Assembly: GCF_019679455.1 (NCBI RefSeq)
Contig: NZ_JAIEZQ010000001.1
Location: forward strand, 930,001-994,000
Reading direction: 5' to 3'
Source: Nocardioides jiangsuensis
GTDB lineage: Bacteria > Actinomycetota > Actinomycetes > Propionibacteriales > Nocardioidaceae
DNA: 64,000 nucleotides
A program made the translations under genes and the position numbers. The notes under the pieces are model-generated. The model did not search any database. It worked only from the letters and a program-made list of their open reading frames with translations, and had not been told where the DNA came from. Positions 49,841-58,088 of this stretch are shown here, one piece after another. Positions within the stretch are counted from its first letter, which is position 1; every line of letters begins with the position of its first letter.

Positions 49841-51001
49841 ATGACTGACTACGCACTCGGACAGGGGACGGGACCGCTGCGCGGCCTCCGCGTCGTGGAG
49901 CTCGCCGGGATCGGACCCGGCCCGCACGCCGCCATGCTGCTCGCCGATCTCGGCGCCGACGTGGTGCGCGTCGAGCGACCCGGGGGCGCGACGAGCGCCG
50001 GCCCGCGGGAGACGGACCTGCTCACGCGCGGGCGTCCGAGCGTCGCCATGAACCTCAAGGACCCTGACGCGGTCGCGACCGTGCTGGACCTGGTGGAGGG
50101 TGCCGACGTGTTCCTCGAGGGGATGCGCCCCGGGGCGGCCGAGCGGCTCGGGCTCGGGCCGGAGGAGTGTCACGCCCGGAACCCCCGGCTCGTGTACGCG
50201 CGGATGACCGGCTGGGGCCAGGACGGCCCGCTCGCCCCGACCGCCGGGCACGACCTGAACTACATCGGGCTCTCCGGGTCGTTGCACGGCCTCGGACAGA
50301 GCCCGGAACGGCCGATGTTCCCGTCCAACCTGCTCGGGGACTTCGGCGGCGGGTCGACGTACCTGGTGATCGGCGTCCTCGCCGCGCTCCTCGAGGCACG
50401 CGCCAGCGGACGCGGGCAGGTGGTGGACGCCGCGATCGTCGACGGCTCCGCGCACCTGAACGCGATGCTGGCGAGCATGATCGCCAGCGGCGGCTGGCGG
50501 GAGGAGCGCGCGGCCAACCTGCTCGACGGCGGGATGCCGTTCTACGACGTCTACGAGACCGCCGACGGCCGGCACATGGCGGTCGGGTCGCTCGAGCCGC
50601 AGTTCTACGCCGAGCTGGTCGAGCGGCTCGGGCTCGCCGACGCCCTCCCGGACCGGTACGACGTCGCGCAGCACGACACGCTGCGCACCGCGCTCGCGGA
50701 GCGTTTCCGGGAGCGCACCCAGGCCGAGTGGGCCGAGGTGTTCGACGGCAGCGACGCCTGCTGCACGCCGATCCTCCCGCTGACCGAGGCGGCGGAGCAC
50801 CCGCACCTGAAGGCCCGGGGGACGTACGTGGAACGGGACGGGCTGCTGCAGCCCGCCCCGGCTCCGCGGTTCTCGCGGACCGCGCCGACGCTCAGCACGG
50901 GGCCGAGCGTCCCGGGCGGCCAGTCACGGGCCGCCCTCGAGGCGTGGGGGGTGTCCGGCGTGGACGCCCTGATCGAGTCCGGGGCCGTCGTCCAGCCCTG
51001 A
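49841..51001 (+). CDS. Alpha-methylacyl-CoA racemase (CaiB/BaiF CoA-transferase family)
   Basis: A 386-residue class III CoA-transferase-fold enzyme. The GHDLNYIGLSG motif (catalytic His), the Asp in LLGDFGGGS and the Glu in GSLEPQF match the racemase subgroup (AMACR/MCR). Those enzymes interconvert 2R- and 2S-methylacyl-CoA so that branched chains, including isoprenoid and sterol side chains, can enter beta-oxidation. It starts directly at a likely leaderless promoter carrying the same operator as fadA, linking it to the fadA-fadJ operon. Confidence 0.85.
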   Translation: MTDYALGQGTGPLRGLRVVELAGIGPGPHAAMLLADLGADVVRVERPGGATSAGPRETDLLTRGRPSVAMNLKDPDAVATVLDLVEGADVFLEGMRPGAAERLGLGPEECHARNPRLVYARMTGWGQDGPLAPTAGHDLNYIGLSGSLHGLGQSPERPMFPSNLLGDFGGGSTYLVIGVLAALLEARASGRGQVVDAAIVDGSAHLNAMLASMIASGGWREERAANLLDGGMPFYDVYETADGRHMAVGSLEPQFYAELVERLGLADALPDRYDVAQHDTLRTALAERFRERTQAEWAEVFDGSDACCTPILPLTEAAEHPHLKARGTYVERDGLLQPAPAPRFSRTAPTLSTGPSVPGGQSRAALEAWGVSGVDALIESGAVVQP

Positions 51002-51009
51002 CCGACCGG

Positions 51010-51654
51010 TCAGCTGCGGGCGATGTCCTCGAGCTGCTCGATCTCCCGGGTCTGCGCCTCGATGATGTCGCGGGCCAGCTGGTGCGCCTCGGGGTTGACC
51101 CCCTTCTCGAGCTCCACCTCGGCCATCTCGATCGCGTCCTCGTGGTGCTCGATCATCATCAGCGCCCACATCGAGTCGAAGTCGTCGGGCCGCACGTCCT
51201 CGAGCCGTTCGAGCGCCTCGCCGTCCATGCCGGACATCCCGTGGCCCATCAGCCCGGAGTCGGGCAGGTCCTCGCCCCAGGTCTCGAGCATCTGCTCCAT
51301 CAGGCCGATCTCCCGCTCCTGCGCGGTCTCCATCCGGGCCGCGAGGTCGGCCAGCTCGTCGGAGGCGCCGTGACGCTCGACCATCTCGACCATCCGCAGC
51401 GCCTGCGCGTGGTGCGGGATCATCTCCTGGGCGAAGGCGACGTCGTCCTCGTCGTGCCTCTCCGAGACCTCCACCGCCGGCCCCGACGGCTCGGACCGCT
51501 CGGACCGGTCGGAAGGTCCGGGGCCCATCCCCATCCCGCCGTCGCCCATGCCCATCCCGCCGGGGTCGTCGCCGCCGCACCCGGCGGCCCCGAGGGCCAG
51601 GACCACCGCGGCCGCGGTCGCCGCGACCACCCGGGCCGTTCCTCGTGCTCTCAT
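51010..51654 (-). CDS. DUF305 lipoprotein
   Basis: A 214-residue exported protein. The signal peptide ends in a lipobox LGAAGC (Cys near residue 26), so it is a lipoprotein. A Gly/Met-rich segment with repeated GMGMGDG-type motifs follows, possibly binding copper through methionines. The DUF305 domain has two HH pairs, in MIPHHAQAL and MMIEHHEDAIEMA. ATG 51654 is preferred over GTG 51663 because GAGAGG is then 8 bases upstream. Such proteins are often found beside copper-resistance genes. It is downstream of the DUF4396 gene on the same transcript. Confidence 0.85.
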   Translation of the reverse strand: MRARGTARVVAATAAAVVLALGAAGCGGDDPGGMGMGDGGMGMGPGPSDRSERSEPSGPAVEVSERHDEDDVAFAQEMIPHHAQALRMVEMVERHGASDELADLAARMETAQEREIGLMEQMLETWGEDLPDSGLMGHGMSGMDGEALERLEDVRPDDFDSMWALMMIEHHEDAIEMAEVELEKGVNPEAHQLARDIIEAQTREIEQLEDIARS

Positions 51655-51692
51655 CGCACTCACCTCTCCACGTCCTCAGCGCCCGACCGGGC

Positions 51693-52226
51693 TCAGTGGT
51701 GGTACTCGTGGACGACGGCGTGGCCCTTGCCGCGCCCGATCATCGCCTTGTTCACCGGCACGGTGACCACGAAGGCCACCGCCAGCGAGAACGCCAGCGC
51801 CGCCCAGAACACCCAGTTCGCCAGGCCGGCGCCCATCGCGCCGGGGACGGTCACCATCACCGCGTTGTCGACGATCTCCATCACCAGGATCGACACCGTG
51901 TCGGCGGCGAGGGCGACCTTGACCGCGCTGCGCAGGTCCAGGCCCGCCCGCCGGACCGAGGTGACGGTCAGCAGGTAGCCGAAGAAGAACGCCAGGGCGA
52001 CCGCCAGGGCCACGCTCGGGACCGCGGACCAGCCCCACCAGGTGGCCAGGACCATGCCCAGCACCTCACCGATCGCACACCCGGTGAGGCAGTGCAGGGT
52101 CGCCGAGATCGCGGTCCCCCAGGAGGAGTCCGCGCCGTGCCGGGCGTGGGCGCTCATCGCGTCGTGACCGTGCGGCTCGTACGCCGCGTCCGTGCCGTGC
52201 TCGTGCTTCGTGTCCGTGGGTTCCAT
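51693..52226 (-). CDS. DUF4396 His-rich membrane protein
   Basis: A 177-residue protein (179 if the GTG at 52232 is used). The N-terminal 30 residues are rich in His, Glu and Asp and could bind metal. Four membrane segments follow: about 38-60, 65-85, 100-120 and 135-155. The first carries CLTGCAIGEV, two cysteines suited to copper. A TATACC -10 box lies 7 bases before ATG 52226, indicating a leaderless mRNA. A CsoR-like palindrome overlaps that box. The operon continues with a DUF305 lipoprotein gene. Function is not established; copper handling is an inference from context. Confidence 0.75.
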   Translation of the reverse strand: MEPTDTKHEHGTDAAYEPHGHDAMSAHARHGADSSWGTAISATLHCLTGCAIGEVLGMVLATWWGWSAVPSVALAVALAFFFGYLLTVTSVRRAGLDLRSAVKVALAADTVSILVMEIVDNAVMVTVPGAMGAGLANWVFWAALAFSLAVAFVVTVPVNKAMIGRGKGHAVVHEYHH

Positions 52227-52233
52227 GCGCACA

Positions 52234-52254
52234 GGTATACCCCCTGGGGGTACC
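52234..52254 (-). promoter_or_regulatory. CsoR-like copper operator overlapping the DUF4396 promoter
   Basis: TACCCCCTGGGGGTA (52238-52252) is a perfect 7-bp inverted repeat around one base, flanked by GGTA and TACC. G-tract palindromes of this type are bound by Cu(I)-sensing CsoR repressors. On the minus strand the -10 hexamer TATACC (52239-52234) lies inside it, so a bound repressor would block transcription. No csoR gene is in the window. Confidence 0.6.
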
Positions 52255-52317
52255 TGGACGCAAGGGTCTTCCGACCGTGAAGTCCCCTCGCCGGGCCGCA
52301 GTGAACACCGTCACGTC

Positions 52318-52338
52318 TGCAACTAGTTGCACATGTGC
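52318..52338 (+). promoter_or_regulatory. Compound palindrome upstream of the PadR gene
   Basis: TGCAACTAGTTGCA (52318-52331) is a perfect 14-bp palindrome. It overlaps a second perfect palindrome, GCACATGTGC (52329-52338). Both lie 25-45 bases before the PadR start, where an autoregulatory operator is expected; PadR proteins often bind ATGT/ACAT dyads. Confidence 0.5.
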
Positions 52339-52362
52339 CGCGGGCCCGCCACGCTGTCCTGC

Positions 52363-52974
52363 ATGGCACTCGAGCACGCGATCCTGGTCTCGCTGCGGGA
52401 GCGTCCCGCGGCCGGGCTCGATCTCGCGCGCCGGTTCGACCGCTCCATCGGCTTCTTCTGGAGCGCCACGCACCAGCAGATCTACCGGGTCCTCGCGCGC
52501 ATGGAGGCCGACGGCTGGGTCAGCTCGGTCGGCGTCGCGCAGCGCGGGCGGCCGGAGAAGAAGGTGTACGACGTGACCACCGCCGGCCGCGCGGAGCTGG
52601 CCTCCTGGCTCGCGCGGCCGATGCCTCCGGAGAAGTTCCGCAGCGAGCTCGCGGTGCGGCTGCGCGGCGCGGCGTACGGCGACCGGCAGGCAGTCCTCGA
52701 CACGGTCCGGGAGCAGCTCGCCGACCACCGCACCCGGCTGGCGCACTACGAGCAGCTGGCCGCCCGCGACTTCCCGGACCCCGCCGGGCTCACCGGCCGC
52801 GAGCTCGACGTCCACCTGGTGCTCCGCGGCGGCATCCGCCTCGAGCGGTTCTGGGTCGACTGGCTCACCGAGTACCTCCAGGCCCACGGCGCCGCCCCCG
52901 AGCCCGGGCACGGCACCGACCACGACACCGACCCCGGCCCCGCCGCCCCCGACGTCGAAGGACCCGACCGATGA
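52363..52974 (+). CDS. PadR-family transcriptional regulator
   Basis: A 203-residue regulator. The winged helix at the N-terminus (ALEHAILVSLRERPAAGLDLARRFD, then IYRVLARMEADGWVSS and GRPEKKVYDVT) is a typical PadR start, and helices about 95-175 would form the dimer arm. The tail is Asp/His/Pro-rich. ATG 52363 is preferred; the longer frame from TTG 52327 adds residues inside the putative operator. The stop overlaps the ATG of the reductase gene (ATGA), so the two are co-expressed. Confidence 0.85.
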   Translation: MALEHAILVSLRERPAAGLDLARRFDRSIGFFWSATHQQIYRVLARMEADGWVSSVGVAQRGRPEKKVYDVTTAGRAELASWLARPMPPEKFRSELAVRLRGAAYGDRQAVLDTVREQLADHRTRLAHYEQLAARDFPDPAGLTGRELDVHLVLRGGIRLERFWVDWLTEYLQAHGAAPEPGHGTDHDTDPGPAAPDVEGPDR

Positions 52975-55001
52975 CCGACTTCCCCCACCTACTCGAGCCG
53001 ATCACCCTCGGCGGCACCACCCTGCGCAACCGCGTCGTGATGGGCTCGATGCACACCGGCCTGGAGGACCGCGCGAAGGACCTGCCCGCGCTCGCGGCGT
53101 ACTTCGCCGAGCGGGCCCGCGGCGGCGTCGGGCTCATCGTCACCGGCGGCTACGCCCCCAACGTCCGCGGCTGGCTCACGCCGTTCGGCTCGATGATGAC
53201 CCGCTCGCGGCAGGCCGACCGGCACCGCGCGGTCACCGACGCGGTGCACGCCGAGGGCGGCGCGATCGCGCTGCAGGTCCTGCACGCCGGGCGGTACGGC
53301 TACACCCCGCTGAACGTCTCGGCTTCGGCGGTCAGGTCGCCGATCACCCCGTTCAAGCCGAGCGCGCTGTCCACCCGGGCGGTCGACCGCACCGTCGACG
53401 ACTTCGTCCGCGCGGCCACCCTGGCCCGCCGGGCCGGGTACGACGGGGTGGAGATCATGGGCTCGGAGGGCTACCTGATCAACCAGTTCCTCACCGCGCG
53501 CACCAACCACCGCACCGACGCCTGGGGCGGCACCGCCGAGAAGCGGATGCGCTTCCCCGTGGAGGTGGTCCGCCGCACCCGCGAGGCGCTCGGCGACGAC
53601 TTCCTGGTGATGTACCGGCTCTCCCTGCTCGACCTGGTCGAGGGCGGCCAGACCTGGGACGAGGTGGTCGCCCTGGCGAAGGCGCTCGAGGAGGCCGGCG
53701 CCTCGGTCCTGAACACCGGGATCGGCTGGCACGAGGCGCGGGTGCCCACGATCCTCACCCAGGTCCCTCGCGGCGCCTGGGCCCGGACCACCGGCCGGCT
53801 GCGCCCCGAGGTCGGCATCCCGGTGTGCGCGTCGAACCGGGTGAACACCCCCGACCTCGCCGAGCAGATCCTCGCCGAGGGCCAGGCCGACCTGGTCTCG
53901 ATGGCCCGGCCACTGCTGGCCGACCCCGAGTTCGTCGCCAAGGCGGCCGCCGGGCGCGCGGACGAGATCAACACCTGCATCGCGTGCAACCAGGCCTGCC
54001 TGGACCACGTCTTCGCCAACAAGCACGTAAGCTGCCTGGTCAACCCCCGCGCCGCGCGCGAGACCGAGCTCGTGCTGCTGCCGGTGCCCAGGCCGCGGGC
54101 GCGCCGGGTCGCGGTGGTCGGCGCGGGCCCGGCCGGTCTGGCCACGGCGGTGTCCGCGGCCGAGCGCGGCCACGAGGTCACCCTGTTCGAGGCCGCCGCC
54201 GAGGTGGGCGGACAGTTCCGGCTCGCGATGCGGGTCCCCGGCAAGGAGGAGTTCGCCGAGACGCTGCGCTACTTCTCGCGGCGGCTCGAGGTGCTCGGCG
54301 TCGACGTACGCCTCTCCACCCGGGCCACCGTCGACGACCTGACCGGGTTCGACGACGTGGTGGTCTCGACCGGCGTGCTCCCCCGCGTTCCGGAGCTCGA
54401 CGGGATCGACCACCCGAAGGTGGTGTCGTACGCCGCCGTGCTCGACGGCTCGGTGGTGCCCGGCCGGCAGGTCGCGGTGATGGGGGCAGGGGGTATCGGG
54501 GTGGACGTCAGCCATTTCCTCACCCACGACCTCGACGAGGACCTCGACGCGTGGATGGCGCACTGGGGCGTCGGCGACCCGGCCCTGCACCCGGGCGGCC
54601 TCACCGAGAAGAAGCCGCGGACCCCGGCCCGCGAGGTGCACCTGCTCCAGCGCAAGTCGTCCGCGATCGGCCGGAACCTCGGCAAGACCTCGGGCTGGGC
54701 GCACCGCGCGGTACTCAAGGACTCGGGCGTGCGGATGGTCACCGGCGTGACCTACGAGCGGGTCGACGACGCCGGGCTCCACGTCCGCGTGGGCGGCGGG
54801 GACGGCGACCCGGGCGAGGCCCTCGTCCTCGACGTGGACCACGTGGTCGTGTGCGCCGGACAGGAGTCGGAGCGGTCCCTGTACGACGCCCTGGTGGCCG
54901 CCGGGGTCCGGGCCCACCTGGTCGGCGGGGCCGACGTGGCGGCGGAGCTCGACGCCAAGCGGGCGATCCTCCAGGGGACCGAGGTGGCCGCACGCCTCTG
55001 A
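52971..55001 (+). CDS. fadH: 2,4-dienoyl-CoA reductase-like flavoprotein
   Basis: A 676-residue multidomain enzyme of the old-yellow-enzyme family. The N-terminal TIM barrel with FMN (about 1-340) has GSMHTGLED, LQVLHAGRYG and YLINQFLTARTNHRTDAWGG. A 4Fe-4S cluster is formed by C-x2-C-x3-C-x11-C in CIACNQACLDHVFANKHVSC. The C-terminal half binds FAD (GAGPAGLATAVSAAERG) and NADPH (GAGGIGVD). It removes double bonds at even positions of unsaturated fatty acids. It may instead act on another enone, since PadR regulators often respond to phenolics. It is co-transcribed with the PadR gene. Confidence 0.88.
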   Translation: MTDFPHLLEPITLGGTTLRNRVVMGSMHTGLEDRAKDLPALAAYFAERARGGVGLIVTGGYAPNVRGWLTPFGSMMTRSRQADRHRAVTDAVHAEGGAIALQVLHAGRYGYTPLNVSASAVRSPITPFKPSALSTRAVDRTVDDFVRAATLARRAGYDGVEIMGSEGYLINQFLTARTNHRTDAWGGTAEKRMRFPVEVVRRTREALGDDFLVMYRLSLLDLVEGGQTWDEVVALAKALEEAGASVLNTGIGWHEARVPTILTQVPRGAWARTTGRLRPEVGIPVCASNRVNTPDLAEQILAEGQADLVSMARPLLADPEFVAKAAAGRADEINTCIACNQACLDHVFANKHVSCLVNPRAARETELVLLPVPRPRARRVAVVGAGPAGLATAVSAAERGHEVTLFEAAAEVGGQFRLAMRVPGKEEFAETLRYFSRRLEVLGVDVRLSTRATVDDLTGFDDVVVSTGVLPRVPELDGIDHPKVVSYAAVLDGSVVPGRQVAVMGAGGIGVDVSHFLTHDLDEDLDAWMAHWGVGDPALHPGGLTEKKPRTPAREVHLLQRKSSAIGRNLGKTSGWAHRAVLKDSGVRMVTGVTYERVDDAGLHVRVGGGDGDPGEALVLDVDHVVVCAGQESERSLYDALVAAGVRAHLVGGADVAAELDAKRAILQGTEVAARL

Positions 55002-55347
55002 CCGGGTGTGTCCTTCTTGAGTGCGACCGCGGAGCAGCCGCGGCTTCGGGCGCACAGCCGGAGGTGGACACCAGATTCCTGGTCGCCCCCGCCGTGGTCA
55101 GCTGGAGGAGTCGTGCCCCCGCTGGTGTGGGCGGTCAAAGGTCGCCTTGGGGTCCCGAAGTCGGTGGAGCGTCCTCGACGAATGAACTCGGCGGCAGAGC
55201 CGCTGACCCATTCGGGGCGCGGCTCAAAGAGTCCTGGCGCGGTCCGGACGAACATTCGGACACCGAAGCCCACGCGTTAGCCGCATGCGACAAACCAATC
55301 CAGTCCTGTAACCGGGCGAGGGCCGTCATTCCGGCTCCCCTCTGTTG
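55002..55347. other. Non-coding stretch between fadH and the IS110 element
   Basis: About 345 bases with lower coding quality than the surroundings. A GC-rich hairpin at 55021-55055 (GTGCG...CGCAC outside, CCGCGG pairing with CCGCGG inside) may end fadH transcription. The open frames here show no family and no ribosome site. Part of it probably belongs to the insertion element's transposase-distal end, whose border I cannot place. Confidence 0.4.
55021..55055 (+). terminator. Possible hairpin terminator after fadH
   Basis: Outer GTGCG (55021) pairs with CGCAC (55051); inside, CCGCGG (55027) pairs with CCGCGG (55038) around a 5-base loop. There is no T-run, so it may act only as an mRNA-stabilising structure. 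Confidence 0.35.
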
Positions 55348-56583
55348 TCAACCGGTCGCCGGGAGAGGTTGCTTCAACGTGCTCTTCCGGCGCCGGAGGG
55401 GGCGTTGTAGCGTCGACTGCGCGGGTCCGGGAAGTGGCTGATCCGAAGTGTCGATGTGCGGGGGAAGGTCGACCGCGCTGGATTCTAGAGACGCCCCGCA
55501 GTGCCCTCCCGGGCCCGCGCTTCCCGTCTCAGCAGCTGCGTCCGGCTCGGCGGCTGTTGTCGCGGCTTGGGCGTCGGTGACGAGCTGCCGGTAGACGGCG
55601 TCGGAGATCCGCCGCTTCAGGCAGCGCATGGCTTCCATCCGGGACTTCCCGGCAGCGAGCTTGCGGCGGTAGTAGGCACGACCCTCGGTGTCGAGCCGGA
55701 TCTGGGTCGTTGCCGCGATGTGCAGCACCCGGTTCATCCGACGGTTCCCGGCGCGGGACAACCGGTGGCGGGTCTGCTCTCCGGAGGACGCGTCGAGCGG
55801 CGCGGTGCCGGTCCAGGACGCGAAGCGGTTGCGGTCGGCGAAACGGGTCACGTCGCCGACGTCGGCCAGGATGCGTGCGGCCACGATGGGACCGACGCCG
55901 GGGAGGTCCATCAGGTGGGAGCCGCGCTCCTTGACGATGGCCCTGATCTCGATGGTCAGCGCTTTGACCTTCTTCTCGGTCGCGACCAGGTCGGCCAGCT
56001 CCTCGGCAGCGAGTTGGCGACGGGTCTTCCCGGCAACGTCGCGGGGACGCACGCTGGCGAGGATCGCCCTGGCCTGCAGGGCTGTGAGGTCTTTCTTCGC
56101 CTTGCCGGGGGTGAGCTCGGCAAGCAGGCGATGCAGACGGTTCACGGTCTGCACTCGTCGACTCGACAGCTGGTCGCGGTGGTCCACGAGCATCCGCAGT
56201 GCCTCGAGCTGCCCGTCCGGGGCCAGTACGCGCAGGTTCTTCGCGCGGACCGCGGCGACCGCTACCGAGTGGGCGTCATGGGCGTCAGTCTTGCGACCGT
56301 GGCCGGTGTCCAACAGCCGGGCACGGGCGGCCAGCTTGGCCGGGATATCAACGACGCGCTCGCCGGCCTCCAGCAGACGCTGCGCCAGCGGACGGCCCAC
56401 CCCAAGGCCGCCCTCGACGGCCCACTCCCGGTCTGGCCACTGGCTGACGTACTTCCGCATCGCGGCGTAGCCGGCCTTGTCGGTAGTGAACCTGCCCGAC
56501 CCGAGAAGGTTCTCGTGTCGGTCGACAACCTCGATGGTCACTGACAGTTTGTGGGGATCGACCCCGATAACGACTCTCTCCAT
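55348..56583 (-). CDS. IS110-family transposase
   Basis: A 411-residue recombinase. The N-terminal RuvC-like domain carries the DEDD tetrad: Asp9 (VIGVDPHK), Glu57 (WAVEGG), Asp100 and Asp103 (KTDAHDAHS). A helical linker follows. The C-terminal Tnp domain has LMDLPGVGPIVAARILADVGD and SWTGTAPLDASSGEQTRHRLSRAGNRRMNR, where the catalytic serine of the family lies. All key residues are present, so the enzyme looks functional. The last 65 residues are Ala/Pro-rich and outside the family core. It would act with a bridge RNA from the element's own non-coding end. Confidence 0.92.
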   Translation of the reverse strand: MERVVIGVDPHKLSVTIEVVDRHENLLGSGRFTTDKAGYAAMRKYVSQWPDREWAVEGGLGVGRPLAQRLLEAGERVVDIPAKLAARARLLDTGHGRKTDAHDAHSVAVAAVRAKNLRVLAPDGQLEALRMLVDHRDQLSSRRVQTVNRLHRLLAELTPGKAKKDLTALQARAILASVRPRDVAGKTRRQLAAEELADLVATEKKVKALTIEIRAIVKERGSHLMDLPGVGPIVAARILADVGDVTRFADRNRFASWTGTAPLDASSGEQTRHRLSRAGNRRMNRVLHIAATTQIRLDTEGRAYYRRKLAAGKSRMEAMRCLKRRISDAVYRQLVTDAQAATTAAEPDAAAETGSAGPGGHCGASLESSAVDLPPHIDTSDQPLPGPAQSTLQRPLRRRKSTLKQPLPATG

Positions 56584-56820
56584 GTGATGCACCCGCACTC
56601 TGCCGTGGACGGAATGGACGGCGAGGTGGGCATCGCTACTACGAGCAGGGCAGTCCCCTCTTGAGCCACGCCTCGTCACGGCGCTCGGCGGTCCGCACAC
56701 CGGAATAGAGCCACACCCCAACAGCGGGGTGGGCAGCCCAAAATAGAGCGTCCCGCCGAGCACCTGGACCGAGTCTGGCCTGACACCGATCCTGACCGGA
56801 ATCTTCTAGTAGCCCACAAT
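56584..56820 (-). ncRNA. Candidate bridge RNA region of the IS110 element
   Basis: The region immediately upstream of an IS110-subgroup transposase encodes the bridge RNA that pairs with target and donor DNA. Here it contains a perfect 6-bp hairpin, CACCCC/GGGGTG (56714-56731), bracketed by two copies of AATAGAGC (56704 and 56742), besides other GC-rich dyads. The RNA boundaries and loops cannot be set without folding and a comparison of copies. Confidence 0.4.
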
Positions 56821-57047
56821 GACGCACGAACGGCCGAAGACGCGACCGCGCTGCTTTACGCCATAGAACGCCAGTCAGGCAGGACCATCGTCCCTAGCGG
56901 CCAGGGCCAATCGGCGCTGGAGTGGAACGGTAAACGCCGCGGCACCGCCCCAGAACGCCATCGAAGCGAGAGGCGAGTGGGTGGGCACGAAGCCGCTGGA
57001 TCGGATGGGCGGCGCAGACATCTGTTGCCTGTTGGTTGGAGAAGGCC
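56821..57047. other. Gap between the IS110 element and the oxidoreductase gene
   Basis: About 225 bases with lower GC than the neighbours. On the plus strand one frame is open from about 56701 to 57053 but has no start codon, no ribosome site and no recognisable family. It could be a remnant of a gene cut by the insertion. GGAG at 57038 serves the downstream gene. Confidence 0.35.
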
Positions 57048-58088
57048 ATGAAGCGTGTGGTCGTGGAGCACTACGGCGGGCCAGAGGTCTTGAGGGTGGT
57101 GGACGAGGAGGATCCCCGACCGGGTCCGGGTGAGGTTCGCGTCCGGGTTCTGGTTGCGGGCGTGTCGTTCACCGACGCGCTCTTACGCGCCGGGGCGTAC
57201 TTGGGAGGTCCTAAGCCGCCGTTCACGCCCGGCTACGAGCTGGTCGGCATCGTCGACGAGCTCGGTCCGGGCTGCGCGAGGCTCAAGGAGGGAGATCGAG
57301 TCGGCGCTCTGACCGTGTGGGGCGCCAACGCCGAGCTGGTCTGCGTGCCGGAGAAGTACGCGGTCGAGGTCCCCGACGATCTCGACCCGGCCGAAGTAGT
57401 GAGCCTGATCTTCCCGTACATGACCGCCTACCAGATGCTGCACCGGACGGCGCGAGTCAGCAGCGGCGAGACGGTGCTCGTGCACGGCGCTGCCGGCAGG
57501 GTGGGAACTGCGGCCCTCGAGCTGGGAGCCGTGGCCGGGCTTCGACTCTTCGGCACCTGCGCGGGCGAAGACAAGGCCGCAGTCGAGCGGCTCGGGGCGG
57601 TGGCGATCGACTACAAGAGAGAGGACTTCCTGGCTCGGGTGCGGGAGCTGACCGGCGGTGAAGGCGTCGATGTCGTGCTGGACGGCATCGGTGGCCAGGT
57701 GGCGCTGCGCTCCTTCCGCGGGCTGCGACTCGGGGACCCAGTCAAAGGAGATCCCGGCGGCCGGCTCATCACCATGGGCAACTACAACACGATGAGCCAC
57801 GGGCACAAGAGCTGGCAAGGATGGCTTGAGTGGTGGCCGGCGACCGTGCTCACTGTTCTTTGGGGCACCCTTTCGCCTCGCAGGAAGGTCATGGGATACC
57901 GGGTACAGAAGCTGCGGATCGGTCATCAGGGTTGGTTCGCGGAGGACTTCCAGGCGCTGCTCAAGCTGCTCCGCGAGCGCAGGATCCACCCGGTCGTGGC
58001 GGAGCGCATACCTCTGTCCGAGGCTCGTCGTGCGCACGAGCTCCTCGACATCTCGGCGTCGAAGGGCAAGCTCGTGCTGGTGCCGTAA
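57048..58088 (+). CDS. Zinc-type medium-chain dehydrogenase/quinone oxidoreductase-like protein
   Basis: A 346-residue MDR-family oxidoreductase. The N-terminal GroES-like domain has YGGPEVLRVVDEEDPRPGPGEV, and the cofactor domain has ETVLVHGAAGRVGTAALELGAV (about 140-160), the quinone-reductase form of the NADPH-binding motif, and GVDVVLDGIGG. No structural zinc cysteine cluster is seen, so it belongs with the zinc-less quinone oxidoreductases despite automatic names. GGAG precedes ATG 57048. Coding quality is good although the adjacent DNA is IS-disturbed; codon use is slightly less GC-biased than in the neighbours. Confidence 0.82.
   Translation: MKRVVVEHYGGPEVLRVVDEEDPRPGPGEVRVRVLVAGVSFTDALLRAGAYLGGPKPPFTPGYELVGIVDELGPGCARLKEGDRVGALTVWGANAELVCVPEKYAVEVPDDLDPAEVVSLIFPYMTAYQMLHRTARVSSGETVLVHGAAGRVGTAALELGAVAGLRLFGTCAGEDKAAVERLGAVAIDYKREDFLARVRELTGGEGVDVVLDGIGGQVALRSFRGLRLGDPVKGDPGGRLITMGNYNTMSHGHKSWQGWLEWWPATVLTVLWGTLSPRRKVMGYRVQKLRIGHQGWFAEDFQALLKLLRERRIHPVVAERIPLSEARRAHELLDISASKGKLVLVP

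Larger units (their letters stand above)
55348..56820 (-). mobile_element. IS110-family insertion sequence (approximate limits)
   Basis: Contains an intact IS110 transposase plus a non-coding flank upstream of it, the layout of the IS110 subgroup. These elements have no terminal inverted repeats and make no target duplications, so the exact ends cannot be read from one copy. The upper limit is set arbitrarily beyond the structured region at 56704-56749; the lower limit is the transposase stop, and the true end may be up to about 300 bases lower. Confidence 0.6.

Noticed and set aside
54752-55273. Minus-strand 173-residue open frame next to fadH
   Set aside because: It runs antisense through the 3' end of fadH, has no ribosome site and no family. 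It is a composition artefact or an IS remnant.
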